From NCBI GenBank assembly GCA_025210745.1, contig JAOARC010000050.1:1-64000 (forward strand): a DNA stretch of 64,000 bases. The letters are read 5' to 3'. Within the stretch, counting starts at the first letter, position 1. Each line of letters opens with the position of its first letter. Of the stretch, positions 17,551-25,678 are shown one piece after another. The stretch comes from Bacteriovoracaceae bacterium (GTDB lineage Bacteria > Bdellovibrionota > Bacteriovoracia > Bacteriovoracales > Bacteriovoracaceae). A model generated the notes under the pieces. That model made no database searches. It was not told where the DNA came from and worked only from the letters and a program-made list of their open reading frames with translations. A program made the translations under genes and the position numbers.

Positions 17551-18750
17551 TTGCCGACAAAGATATTAATGAAAGAGTTAAAAATAAAAAGAGTTAATGA
17601 CATTTTACCTGAAGATATTATAGGAAGGAACTTTAGTGAACCTAACTTAGATATTTTAAAAGAACAATTACAAGAACAAGTTGTACTTGTAACTGGTGCA
17701 GGAGGATCCATTGGATCTGAAATATGCCGTCAACTCTTACAAATGAAAATAAAAAGACTTATCTTAGCAGAACACTCTGAGATTAATCTTTATAAAATAC
17801 TAGAAGAAATCAAAGAAATGAATATTGATCAATCAATTGAAGTTATTCCTTCTTTAATTAATATTTGTAATTCAGTAGCTTTAGAATATGTATTCAACGA
17901 ATATAGACCTACCTTTGTATACCATGCAGCTGCGTACAAGCATGTTAATATTGTTCAAACAAATCCATTTTCTGGAATACAAAACAATATTCTTAGTACA
18001 AAGAACATTGTCGAGATAAGTGCAAAGTATAAAGTTAAAAAGTTTGTCCTTATATCAACGGATAAAGCTGTAAGGCCAACAAATACAATGGGTGCAACAA
18101 AAAGAATTTGTGAACTTATCACTTCACAAACAGCTTTAAACACGGGACTAGACTTTTCAAGTGTTCGATTTGGTAATGTTGCCGGAAGCTCAGGTTCACT
18201 TATTCCTAAACTTCAAAGTCAAATTTCAAAAGGAAAACCTTTAACAATTACTGATCCTAGAATGACAAGATATTTTATGCTTATACCTGAAGCTGTAAGC
18301 TTAGTTTTAAAAGCAAGTGAAGAAAGTAAACCTGCTGATATAAAACTTTTAAATATGGGAAAACCAATTAAAATAATTGATATAGCAAAAAGAATTTTAA
18401 CCTTATCTGGAAGAGATCCTAAAGACTATCCAATACACTTTATAGGGCCTGGACCTGGAGAAAAACTATACGAGGAACTTTTTGTAAATATTAAAGATGA
18501 AGATCTTGCAAAAGAAACTGTTTTCTTTACAGCTAAAGGCGGAGAAAGTTCTTTTGAGTCTTTTGATTATAATAATGAGACATATAATTCTATTTTTGAA
18601 GTTGTAGAAAAAATTATTGATCTATCCTTAAACTTTAATAAGAATGCTATTGATCTAGTTTGGAAAACGATTGAAAATGAATTTTTTGACTCTAATGTCA
18701 TTAATGTTGACTTTAACAAATCAAATAAGAAGTCAGATCAGGCAGCTTAA
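17551..18750 (+). CDS. pglF: PglF-like UDP-sugar 4,6-dehydratase (soluble form)
   Basis: Predicted to convert UDP-GlcNAc to the 4-keto-6-deoxy sugar, first step of bacillosamine synthesis. It is an extended SDR enzyme: NAD-binding GAGGSIGSE at 49-57, catalytic region STDK at 169-172, and Met180/Lys184 in PTNTMGATKR, the Met-for-Tyr arrangement typical of the PglF/CapD group. The four-helix membrane domain and CoA-binding-like domain of PglF are absent, so this 399-residue protein is the catalytic part only. TTG at 17551 is chosen since AGGG lies six bases upstream; the ATG at 17569 has no ribosome site. A TAATG overlap couples it to the next gene. FlaA1/PseB-type dehydratases are the alternative. 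Confidence 0.85.
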   Translation: MPTKILMKELKIKRVNDILPEDIIGRNFSEPNLDILKEQLQEQVVLVTGAGGSIGSEICRQLLQMKIKRLILAEHSEINLYKILEEIKEMNIDQSIEVIPSLINICNSVALEYVFNEYRPTFVYHAAAYKHVNIVQTNPFSGIQNNILSTKNIVEISAKYKVKKFVLISTDKAVRPTNTMGATKRICELITSQTALNTGLDFSSVRFGNVAGSSGSLIPKLQSQISKGKPLTITDPRMTRYFMLIPEAVSLVLKASEESKPADIKLLNMGKPIKIIDIAKRILTLSGRDPKDYPIHFIGPGPGEKLYEELFVNIKDEDLAKETVFFTAKGGESSFESFDYNNETYNSIFEVVEKIIDLSLNFNKNAIDLVWKTIENEFFDSNVINVDFNKSNKKSDQAA

Positions 18751-19919
18751 TGAATAAAAGATTACTTGATATCATTTTGATATTACTATCGGCTCCTATA
18801 ACAATTCCTGTTTTATCGATAGGTATTCTCCTTGTTTTTTTATTCCTAGGAAGACCCATTTTTTTTAAACAAAGAAGAATTGGCAAAGGTAATAAAGAGT
18901 TCATTATCTTAAAGCTAAGAACAATGAAGCTTGGAGATGCTCCCGATCATGAAAGATCAACTTTTATCGGTAATCTTTTAAGAAAACTATCTATAGATGA
19001 ACTTCCAGAGCTCTTTAATATTGTAAAAGGACAAATGTCTCTTGTTGGTCCAAGACCTCTTCCAACAAGATATCTTGAATACTATACTGATGAAGAAATA
19101 AAAAGACATGATGTTCTACCGGGGCTAACAGGTCTTGCCCAGGCAAACGGAAGAAATGCTATAAGTTGGAAAGATAAATTTAAGCTCGATATCGAATATG
19201 TTGAAAAACAAAGTCTTTTATTTGATATAAAAATAATTTTTAAAACAGCATTTACACTTTTTAATTTTTCAAAAATAAATGCCAGCGAGAAAGTCACAAT
19301 GCTTCCTCTTGATCAAAGACTTCATATTATTGGAGCCGGTGGACATGCAAAGGTTATTTACGAACTCGCAGAAGACTTAGGATATGAAATAGCAGCTATT
19401 TATGATTCAAATAGTAAAAATGTTGGCAAAAAATTCTTTAATCATATCATAAAGCATGATAGTGAATGCAAAGATAATGCATATAGAATCCTAGCAATTG
19501 GATCAAATAGTACGAGAGAAAAACTCGCCAATCCAAATCATAGATATGCAACTTTAGTCCATCCTCATACTCATATAAGCAAAAGTGCTACTATTGGTGA
19601 AGGTAGCGTAATTTTTAAAGGTGTTCAAATTCAAGCAGATGTAAAAATAGGTAAACACTCTATTATTAATACAAAAGCATCTATTGATCACGACTGTCAG
19701 ATTGGAGACTACACACATATCGCACCAGGATCAACTCTTTGTGGTGAAGTCTGCGTAGGAGATCTTACGTTTATTTGTACGGGTACAAATATTATACAAC
19801 AAAAGAAAATAGGTAAAAATAATATAGTTGCAGCAGGATCTACCGTTACGCATAATATTGATAAGGATAATTCTTTATTTGCTGGAGTACCCGCTGTTTT
19901 TAAAAAGGATTTAGGATGA
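18750..19919 (+). CDS. Phosphoglycosyl transferase-acetyltransferase fusion (PglC-PglD)
   Basis: Two enzymes in one chain. Residues 1-185 are a monotopic phosphoglycosyl transferase: re-entrant hydrophobic helix (about 6-34), KxRTM, the catalytic Asp83-Glu84 in SIDELPELFNI, and GPRPLPTRY. It moves a sugar phosphate from UDP to undecaprenyl phosphate. Residues about 187-389 are a NeuD/PglD sugar N-acetyltransferase: GAGGHAK nucleotide-binding start, then left-handed beta-helix hexapeptides with the catalytic-type His314 in DHDC. The same order occurs in Neisseria PglB. Coupled translation with both neighbours (TAATG before, ATGA after) places acetylation and lipid loading in one complex. Confidence 0.92.
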   Translation: MNKRLLDIILILLSAPITIPVLSIGILLVFLFLGRPIFFKQRRIGKGNKEFIILKLRTMKLGDAPDHERSTFIGNLLRKLSIDELPELFNIVKGQMSLVGPRPLPTRYLEYYTDEEIKRHDVLPGLTGLAQANGRNAISWKDKFKLDIEYVEKQSLLFDIKIIFKTAFTLFNFSKINASEKVTMLPLDQRLHIIGAGGHAKVIYELAEDLGYEIAAIYDSNSKNVGKKFFNHIIKHDSECKDNAYRILAIGSNSTREKLANPNHRYATLVHPHTHISKSATIGEGSVIFKGVQIQADVKIGKHSIINTKASIDHDCQIGDYTHIAPGSTLCGEVCVGDLTFICTGTNIIQQKKIGKNNIVAAGSTVTHNIDKDNSLFAGVPAVFKKDLG

Positions 19920-21028
19920 AAGATTTAAAAAATATACCAATGGCCAGTGCTGATTTATCAGATCTTGAATTAAATAAAGTTATTGAAGTTGTAAAATCGG
20001 GAAGACTTGCACTAGGACCAGTAACAAAAGAGTTTGAAGCTCACTTTGAAAAAAAATGCGGTGTAAAACACGCTATTGCAGTTAGCTCAGGAACAGCTGG
20101 ACTTCACCTTGGACTTATGGCCCTAGGTATAAAAGCTGGGGATGAAGTTTTAGTTCCCTCTTATACATTTGTAGCAAGTGTAAATTGTATTCTTTATGTT
20201 GGAGCTACTCCTGTATTCGTTGATGTTAATGATGATGATTATTCTATTTGCCTAGAAGATGCAAAAAATAAAATTAATGAAAAAACAAAAGCTATAGTAA
20301 CAGTTGATGTTTTTGGGCATCCATCTAAATTAGATGAACTAGAAGTTCTATGTAAGGAAAATAGTTTACACCTAATCGATGATTGCTGTGAAGCTCTTGG
20401 AGCTGAACTTAACGGAAAACCAGTTGGATCTTTTGGAGATATGGGTGTGTTTGCTTTTTATCCTAATAAACAAATTACAACTGGTGAAGGTGGAATGGTT
20501 GTTACTGACTCTGATGAAATCGCACAAAAAGTAAGAGCTATGATGAACCAAGGAAGAGGAGCTATGGGACAATGGTTATCTCATATTTATCTTGGCTTTA
20601 ATTTTAGAATGAGCGAAGTTCAAGCAGCTATTGGTGTTGCTCAAATGCAAAGACTTGATGAAATTCTTTCTAAAAGAGAAAATGTTGCAAATATGTACCT
20701 TAATGAGCTTAAAGATTGTGATAAAATTAAAACTCAATACATTGCACCTAATGCAAAAATGAGTTGGTTTGTATTTGTTGTGACACTTGCAGATGGTATT
20801 AATAGAGATGAAGTTATTAAAAAATTGAATGAAGCAAGTATTCCAGCTAGAGCTTATTTTACTCCTATTCATGAACAGCCTTATTTAAAAGATTATACTA
20901 TCAAAGGAGTTGAATCTTTAAAAAGAACGGAGAACATAGGAACACGAACTTTAGCACTTCCTTTTTATGGAGATATGAGTGAGGAAGAAGTTAAGCATGT
21001 TTGTGATTCTTTAAAGTCTTTTGTTTAA
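19916..21028 (+). CDS. pglE: PglE-like UDP-4-keto-sugar aminotransferase
   Basis: DegT/DnrJ/EryC1/StrS-family PLP enzyme of 370 residues, predicted to aminate the 4-keto sugar made by the PglF-like dehydratase. Visible features: AVSSGTAGLHLGLMAL phosphate-binding start, DVFGHP and DDCCEALGA around the cofactor, Lys185 (FYPNKQITTGEGG) for the Schiff base, and a C-terminal PARxYFxPxHxQP segment. It overlaps the fused gene by four bases (ATGA), completing dehydratase, aminotransferase, acetyltransferase and transferase in one operon. A GnnB role in 2,3-diamino sugar synthesis for lipid A is possible, but the neighbours argue for bacillosamine. Confidence 0.88.
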   Translation: MKDLKNIPMASADLSDLELNKVIEVVKSGRLALGPVTKEFEAHFEKKCGVKHAIAVSSGTAGLHLGLMALGIKAGDEVLVPSYTFVASVNCILYVGATPVFVDVNDDDYSICLEDAKNKINEKTKAIVTVDVFGHPSKLDELEVLCKENSLHLIDDCCEALGAELNGKPVGSFGDMGVFAFYPNKQITTGEGGMVVTDSDEIAQKVRAMMNQGRGAMGQWLSHIYLGFNFRMSEVQAAIGVAQMQRLDEILSKRENVANMYLNELKDCDKIKTQYIAPNAKMSWFVFVVTLADGINRDEVIKKLNEASIPARAYFTPIHEQPYLKDYTIKGVESLKRTENIGTRTLALPFYGDMSEEEVKHVCDSLKSFV

Positions 21029-21040
21029 ATCTTTTCAAGT

Positions 21041-21078
21041 AAAAGTTAGTACGCATAATTGTCTATACGTACTAACTT
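21041..21078 (-). terminator. Terminator between pglE and PEGA lipoprotein (convergent)
   Basis: An 11-bp perfect stem, 21042-21052 with 21067-21077 (AAGTTAGTACG / CGTACTAACTT), closes a 14-base loop. On the minus strand the stem is followed by TTTT, so it serves the lipoprotein gene best. It may also stop plus-strand transcription of the pgl operon, although no good T-tract follows on that side. Confidence 0.7.
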
Positions 21079-21085
21079 AGAAAAA

Positions 21086-21493
21086 TTATTCATGACTAGC
21101 AATTCCTCTTGATGGAACTGACTTTCTTAAAGGAATTAATGTTTGTTCAACTTGTTTTGGTTCAAAGTCATAAGCCTTATCTGTAGCAAAATCAAGGCCT
21201 AAGCCGATAACTCCACCAAATAAAATATTTCCCCAAACCCAATTATCCACGGACTTTCCATCAAGTTCTATACTTTTAGTTTTATAGTTTTCCTTAGAAA
21301 TCTTAATTAAATAATTTTTTCCTCGCGTAAGTTCGAGGTAACAAGGACTCACGCAGCTCTTTCCATCATTTGTAGTAACGCTAGCGCCCTCAGGTGTCAC
21401 TCTAACTGGTACAGTCTTAGTTTTATCATTCATAATAGTTGCACAGCTGGTAACGAAAACTAGTGGCAATGACAATAGTATTGATTTAAGCAT
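21086..21493 (-). CDS. Small PEGA-domain lipoprotein
   Basis: 135 residues. The signal peptide ends in FVTSC with lipidated Cys17. A PEGA-like segment follows (about 28-72): VPVRVTPEGASVTTNDG, a Cys-Val-Ser-Pro-Cys loop, and GKNYLIKISKENYKTKSIEL. A hydrophobic glycine-rich patch (about 87-103) and a basic C-terminus end the protein. PEGA folds are thought to hold envelope proteins at peptidoglycan or polysaccharide. Similar small lipoproteins are widespread and have no known reaction. A strong AAGGAGGG ribosome site precedes the ATG. It is a single gene with its own terminator. Confidence 0.75.
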   Translation of the reverse strand: MLKSILLSLPLVFVTSCATIMNDKTKTVPVRVTPEGASVTTNDGKSCVSPCYLELTRGKNYLIKISKENYKTKSIELDGKSVDNWVWGNILFGGVIGLGLDFATDKAYDFEPKQVEQTLIPLRKSVPSRGIASHE

Positions 21494-21574
21494 ATTTAGC
21501 CCTCCTTTTTATATTCTTCTCGGAATTCAAAGCTAAATACTTGAGTAAAAAAATCTAGGAATATGCTTATACTG

Positions 21575-22330
21575 TTAAATAGACAAATAAATCGGACAAT
21601 GATCACTTCCCATAACATCAGGAAGTATCTTAGCTGTTTTAAACTTTAGATCCTTAGTAACGCAGAAATAATCAATTCTCCAACCAACATTTTTAGCACG
21701 GCAGTTGTTTCTATAGGTCCACCAAGTGTAATGTCCACTTTTAGCAGGGGTTTTAGACCTAAATGTATCCACAAAACCAGCATCTAAAAACTTAGTCATC
21801 CATTCACGCTCTACTGGTAAAAAACCAGTACTATTTTTATTTGTCTTTGGATTAGCTAAATCAATCTCTTCATGAGCTGTATTATAATCGCCACAAATTA
21901 CTATTTCTTTTTTGGTCTTCTTCTTTAATTTTAAAGCCCTTTCTAAAACTGCATCAGAAAACCTTAACTTATAAGGAACTCTTCCATGATCTCTTTGTCC
22001 ATTTGGAAAATAACAGTTAAACAAAATAAAATCATCAAACTCACTTATAATACAGCGGCCTTCATTATCAAACTCTTCTATACCTAGACCCATTGTCGTT
22101 TTAATAGGCTCTTTTTTAGAAAATGTAGCAACTCCAGAATATCCTTTTTTAACAGCAGGAAAAATAGCTTTATGAAACTTTAGATCCATTACTGTTTCAG
22201 GAAATTGCTCTTCTAGTGCCTTAATTTCTTGAAAACAATAAACATCATATTTTGTTTTTTTGATCCAATCGGATAACCCTTTATTTTCACAAGCCCTAAT
22301 TCCATTTACATTCCACGAGATTAATTTCAT
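21575..22330 (-). CDS. xth: Exonuclease III / AP endonuclease
   Basis: DNA-repair nuclease that cleaves abasic sites and degrades 3' ends. Its 251 residues show the family signatures in order: ISWNVNGIRA at the N-terminus, QEIK with metal ligand Glu35, CGDYNTAHEEIDLANPK with the catalytic Asp and Asn, and the C-terminal GSDHCP with catalytic His244. Length fits XthA/ExoA (about 250-270). Its ATG overlaps the parvulin stop by four bases, so the two are translated together. Confidence 0.95.
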   Translation of the reverse strand: MKLISWNVNGIRACENKGLSDWIKKTKYDVYCFQEIKALEEQFPETVMDLKFHKAIFPAVKKGYSGVATFSKKEPIKTTMGLGIEEFDNEGRCIISEFDDFILFNCYFPNGQRDHGRVPYKLRFSDAVLERALKLKKKTKKEIVICGDYNTAHEEIDLANPKTNKNSTGFLPVEREWMTKFLDAGFVDTFRSKTPAKSGHYTWWTYRNNCRAKNVGWRIDYFCVTKDLKFKTAKILPDVMGSDHCPIYLSI

Positions 22331-22608
22331 AACTCTAACCTTTCAATTATATGATATCCAAATTTTGTTCTAATAGGTTCACTTACTTGCCCTACTTTCA
22401 TATTATATAAAGCTCTTTCAAATTCAGGCACCATGACTCCAGATGGAAACTTTCCAAGATTCCCTCCTTCTTCAGATGAAGAACATTCGGAATAATCCTT
22501 TGCTAATTTTTCAAAGTCCATTCCTGTATTTAATTGCTTTAATATATACTCAGCATCTTCTTTGTATTCTACTAAGATATGTCTTGCTCTATAAAATATT
22601 TTATTCAT
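22327..22608 (-). CDS. Parvulin-type peptidyl-prolyl isomerase
   Basis: A 93-residue single-domain rotamase with the whole PpiC fold: RARHILVEYKEDAEYILKQL, SECSSSEEGGNLGKF, the GVMVPEFERALYNMKVGQVSEPIRT core and a C-terminal FGYHIIERL. There is no signal peptide, so it acts in the cytoplasm, like E. coli PpiC (93 residues). It speeds cis-trans isomerisation of Xaa-Pro bonds. It is the first gene of a two-gene unit with xth and follows the rpsA terminator. Confidence 0.93.
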   Translation of the reverse strand: MNKIFYRARHILVEYKEDAEYILKQLNTGMDFEKLAKDYSECSSSEEGGNLGKFPSGVMVPEFERALYNMKVGQVSEPIRTKFGYHIIERLEL

Positions 22609-22624
22609 AAGATCTCCAATCTAT

Positions 22625-22662
22625 ACAAAAAGAATAAAAAAAGGGAGGGCTTTAGCCCTCCC
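22625..22662 (-). terminator. Terminator after rpsA
   Basis: A perfect 8-bp GC-rich stem, GGGAGGGC (22643-22650) with GCCCTCCC (22655-22662), has a TTTA loop. It is followed on the minus strand by a T-rich run (22642 down to about 22625). It is a textbook intrinsic terminator for rpsA. Confidence 0.95.
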
Positions 22663-22696
22663 CACTATTAAAACCTGGTTTAGAACCAAGAATCTT

Positions 22697-24427
22697 TTAG
22701 TTATCTACAGAGAAACCTTTTAGTTTTTCTGCTAACGCTGAAGTAGAAGCTGCTTGCTCTTGAGCATAATCAGCTGCTGATCCATTTTCAGCATTTTTCT
22801 TAGATAAAGCGATTTTCTTTTCGTCTTTATCAATAGACATAATTAAAGCTTCAACTTTTTCACCTGGCTTAATTACATCTTCAGGTTTCTCAACTCTTTC
22901 CTCAGAAAGTTCAGAAATATGAATTAGACCTTCGATTCCTGTTTCCAACTCAACGAAAGCACCAAAGTCAGTTACTCTTACAACTTCACCAGTTGCAACT
23001 GAACCCACAGGTAATCTTTCTTCGATTTTTTTCCAAGGATCTTCTTCTAATTGCTTAATTCCTAAACAGAATTTAGAAGTTTCAGAATCACAAGTTAAAA
23101 CAGCTGCTTTAACCTTATCTCCAACTTTAAATTCATTTGCTGGATTAATATTTTTCTTTGTCCAAGAAACATCACTTACATGAATTAAAGCATCAATATC
23201 TTCTCCAAGATCAATAAATGCTCCAAAATCAACAACAGCTTTAACTGTTCCTTCAACTTCTTTTCCAAGAGGATATTTTTCAGCCAATGCATTCCAAGGA
23301 TTATCTTGTAATTGCTTAAGACCCAAAGAAATTCTTTTGTTTTCAACATCAACTTCAAGAACCTGAGCTTCAATTGTATCTCCAACATTATGACCTTTAA
23401 TTGGTCCTTTATTGTTTGTCCAAGAAACTTCAGATACGTGAACAAGACCTTCAATACCATCGCTTAACTCAACGAAGATACCATAGTCTTTAATTGAAAC
23501 GATCTCACCAGATACTTTAGCTCCAAGAGCGTATTTCTCACCAGCTGATTCCCAAGGGTTTTCTTGAACTTGCTTAAGCCCTAGAGAAACTCTTTCTTTA
23601 GAAGAATCATACTTTAAGATTTTAACATCAATCTCATCACCAACACCTAAAATATTTGATGGATGCTTAACTCTTCCCCAACTCATATCTGTAATGTGTA
23701 ATAGACCATCAACACCACCTAAATCGATGAATGCACCATAGTCAGTAATGTTTTTAACAATACCTTTAACAATCATCCCTTCTTGGATTTGCTCTAAAGT
23801 TTCACCTCTAAGCTTTCCTCTTTCATCTTGAAGAATAGCTCTTCTTGATAGAACGATGTTTCCACGTTTCTTGTTAAACTTGATAACTTTAAACTCCATT
23901 GCTTTACCAATGAACTTATCAAGATTTTTAGTTGGTCTAATATCGATTTGAGAACCAGGTAAGAAAGCCTTAACACCGATATCAACTGATAATCCACCTT
24001 TAACTTTAGCAATAACTGTACCTTGTACAGAGTCACCATTTTCACAAGCTTCAGAGATTTTATCCCAAGCTTTTAAAATTTCAGCTTTATCCTTAGATAA
24101 AACTAAGTTCCCTAAGTGAGACTCTAGCTTATCAAGATAAACTTCGATTTCATCTCCCATAGTAACTTTTAATGTTCCGTCATAGTTTTTAAACTCTTTT
24201 GCAAAAACTAATCCTTCTTGTTTGTAACCAATATCGATCATTACATAATCATCATTGATACTAATTACTTTTCCTTTGTAAACTCCACCTTCAACAAATG
24301 TTCCTTTGCTAGCTTTGTTTAACATTTCTTCAAATTCAGCATTTACTTTTACTGAAGCTTTGTCATCATCGTTAACATTAACGATTTCAAACTCTTTTGC
24401 CCATGCAGGCACGTTAAGTGTTGTCAT
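22697..24427 (-). CDS. rpsA: 30S ribosomal protein S1
   Basis: S1 helps the small ribosomal subunit bind and unfold mRNA. Six S1 RNA-binding repeats are visible, each with a GxV-DYG/DFG-AFVEL/IDL-GLxHxS pattern, and an Ala/Ser-rich tail. The frame is open back to a TTG at 24508, but that TTG is the -35 box of the rpsA promoter. The ATG at 24427 has GGAAGGTGGT just upstream and starts MTTLNVPAWAKEF; it gives 576 residues, close to E. coli S1 (557). The usual cmk and ihfB neighbours are absent; here rpsA stands alone with its own promoter and terminator. Confidence 0.97.
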   Translation of the reverse strand: MTTLNVPAWAKEFEIVNVNDDDKASVKVNAEFEEMLNKASKGTFVEGGVYKGKVISINDDYVMIDIGYKQEGLVFAKEFKNYDGTLKVTMGDEIEVYLDKLESHLGNLVLSKDKAEILKAWDKISEACENGDSVQGTVIAKVKGGLSVDIGVKAFLPGSQIDIRPTKNLDKFIGKAMEFKVIKFNKKRGNIVLSRRAILQDERGKLRGETLEQIQEGMIVKGIVKNITDYGAFIDLGGVDGLLHITDMSWGRVKHPSNILGVGDEIDVKILKYDSSKERVSLGLKQVQENPWESAGEKYALGAKVSGEIVSIKDYGIFVELSDGIEGLVHVSEVSWTNNKGPIKGHNVGDTIEAQVLEVDVENKRISLGLKQLQDNPWNALAEKYPLGKEVEGTVKAVVDFGAFIDLGEDIDALIHVSDVSWTKKNINPANEFKVGDKVKAAVLTCDSETSKFCLGIKQLEEDPWKKIEERLPVGSVATGEVVRVTDFGAFVELETGIEGLIHISELSEERVEKPEDVIKPGEKVEALIMSIDKDEKKIALSKKNAENGSAADYAQEQAASTSALAEKLKGFSVDN

Positions 24428-24479
24428 ACAACCACCTTCCAAATTTTCATTAGCTCTACTACTGTAGAGGCGAGCTACA

Positions 24480-24508
24480 TTTATAGTTTCTAACTGGGTA
24501 AACGTCAA
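24480..24508 (-). promoter_or_regulatory. sigma70 promoter of rpsA
   Basis: On the minus strand TTGACG (24508-24503), a spacer of exactly 17 bases, and TATAAA (24485-24480) form a near-consensus housekeeping promoter. Transcription should begin near 24473, giving a leader of about 45 bases before the ATG at 24427. It lies just past the stop of the upstream glycosyltransferase gene, so rpsA need not depend on read-through. Confidence 0.85.
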
Positions 24509-24538
24509 TAAAATTAATAACTTAAATTAGATCTAGAG

Positions 24539-25678
24539 CTATTTCGAAGCTATTCTTAAACGGGCCCTACAAGAAGCTAAATAATTTTTTACTAATAAAT
24601 CAACATAATGATCTACCCCATGGTAAAAATACATTTCTTCCGACTGACTTTCCAGTGATTTCAATAAGTTATTATGATTAACAACTAACTCTTTTAAGTT
24701 TCGATAAAGGCTTGATGTATCATTTCTTTTGTATGTTCTAAGATTTTGATAAAACCACGACTTAAGCTTTCCCCTAGCAACACTTCTGGGTGCAACAACA
24801 AAAAGCCCTCTACTCATTGCATCAATTTCATAATCACAAAAAACTTCATCGGAAAACAAACTTACAAAAATATGCCCCGGACTAAAAGCTAGCGAAACAC
24901 TTTCAAACTTTCTCACTCCAATAAATCTTCCAGCTCCATTACTAATGATCTTATTTTTTATAAGTTTCACTTTTTCTTTTTCATCAGTATTAAGATCTGT
25001 ATAAATGATAAGTTCAATATTTTTTTTACTTGCAAGCTGTAAAACAACTTGTATTAAAATATCTAATTGCTCCATTGCTCTATCATCAACAATAGTAACA
25101 AGTTTTGATTTGTCTTCAAAGCTTAAATGATTAAAATTATTTTTAATAGCAAGCTCAACTCCCATTCCCGCAAACTTAACCTTTCTTTTATGAACAGGAA
25201 GAAAAACAGGAATAATTTGAGTATGGGCCTGATTTAGTGAAAAAACTCTATCAACTCTTCTTAATATAAATTTTCTTAAAAAAGATTTATAAGTTTGAGT
25301 AAAGTCTTTATTAACAGTTAAAAATAAAGGTATCTTTTTAAAAGCTCCCATCACTAAACAAATAGTCCAAATATAATCAAGCCTAAAACAATGAACTAAG
25401 TTATAATGAGTTATTAACAAAATATTCTTTAGTTCTTTATAAAACTTATAATCATAACTTTTAACAGTACTTCTGCCTTTATAAACAATACAATCTATAA
25501 GGCTGTTTTTTAACTTATTATGTAGTTTTGATTCTTCTATGCAAAAAACTTCTACATGGCTTCCCATATCTCTTAACAGTAAAGCATCTTTATATGCTCT
25601 TCTTTCAATACTACTCCAATTTCGACTTGGACATATAATGAGAACTTTAGAGTCTTGAAAATTTATTCTCTCATTCAT
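24539..25678 (-). CDS. Glycosyltransferase, GT-B fold (GT4-like)
   Basis: 379 residues with two Rossmann-like halves. The N-terminal half has VLIICPSRNWSSIERRAYKDALLLRDMGSHVEVF, the usual acceptor-domain start. The C-terminal half has a KVKFAGMGVE link, a stretch like VSLFSDEVFCDYEIDAMSRG and then LFVVAPRSVARG, close to the E-x7-E donor-site region of GT4 enzymes. There is no signal peptide. It is the last gene of the lpx operon, overlapping the DUF3108 gene by four bases. A role in LPS core or lipid A sugar addition is inferred from position; donor and acceptor cannot be read from sequence. Confidence 0.7.
   Translation of the reverse strand: MNERINFQDSKVLIICPSRNWSSIERRAYKDALLLRDMGSHVEVFCIEESKLHNKLKNSLIDCIVYKGRSTVKSYDYKFYKELKNILLITHYNLVHCFRLDYIWTICLVMGAFKKIPLFLTVNKDFTQTYKSFLRKFILRRVDRVFSLNQAHTQIIPVFLPVHKRKVKFAGMGVELAIKNNFNHLSFEDKSKLVTIVDDRAMEQLDILIQVVLQLASKKNIELIIYTDLNTDEKEKVKLIKNKIISNGAGRFIGVRKFESVSLAFSPGHIFVSLFSDEVFCDYEIDAMSRGLFVVAPRSVARGKLKSWFYQNLRTYKRNDTSSLYRNLKELVVNHNNLLKSLESQSEEMYFYHGVDHYVDLLVKNYLASCRARLRIASK

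Noticed and set aside
20576-20872. Minus-strand open frame antisense to pglE
   Set aside because: No ribosome site or recognisable domain; composition is as expected for the reverse of the aminotransferase gene.
21086-24427. tRNA or rRNA genes in gaps of this and other regions
   Set aside because: I looked for T-loop and acceptor-stem patterns in the intergenic gaps across the window and found none that could be supported.
24428-24508. 27-residue N-terminal extension of ribosomal protein S1
   Set aside because: The extension would begin in the -35 box of the rpsA promoter, and the ATG at 24427 has a strong ribosome site.
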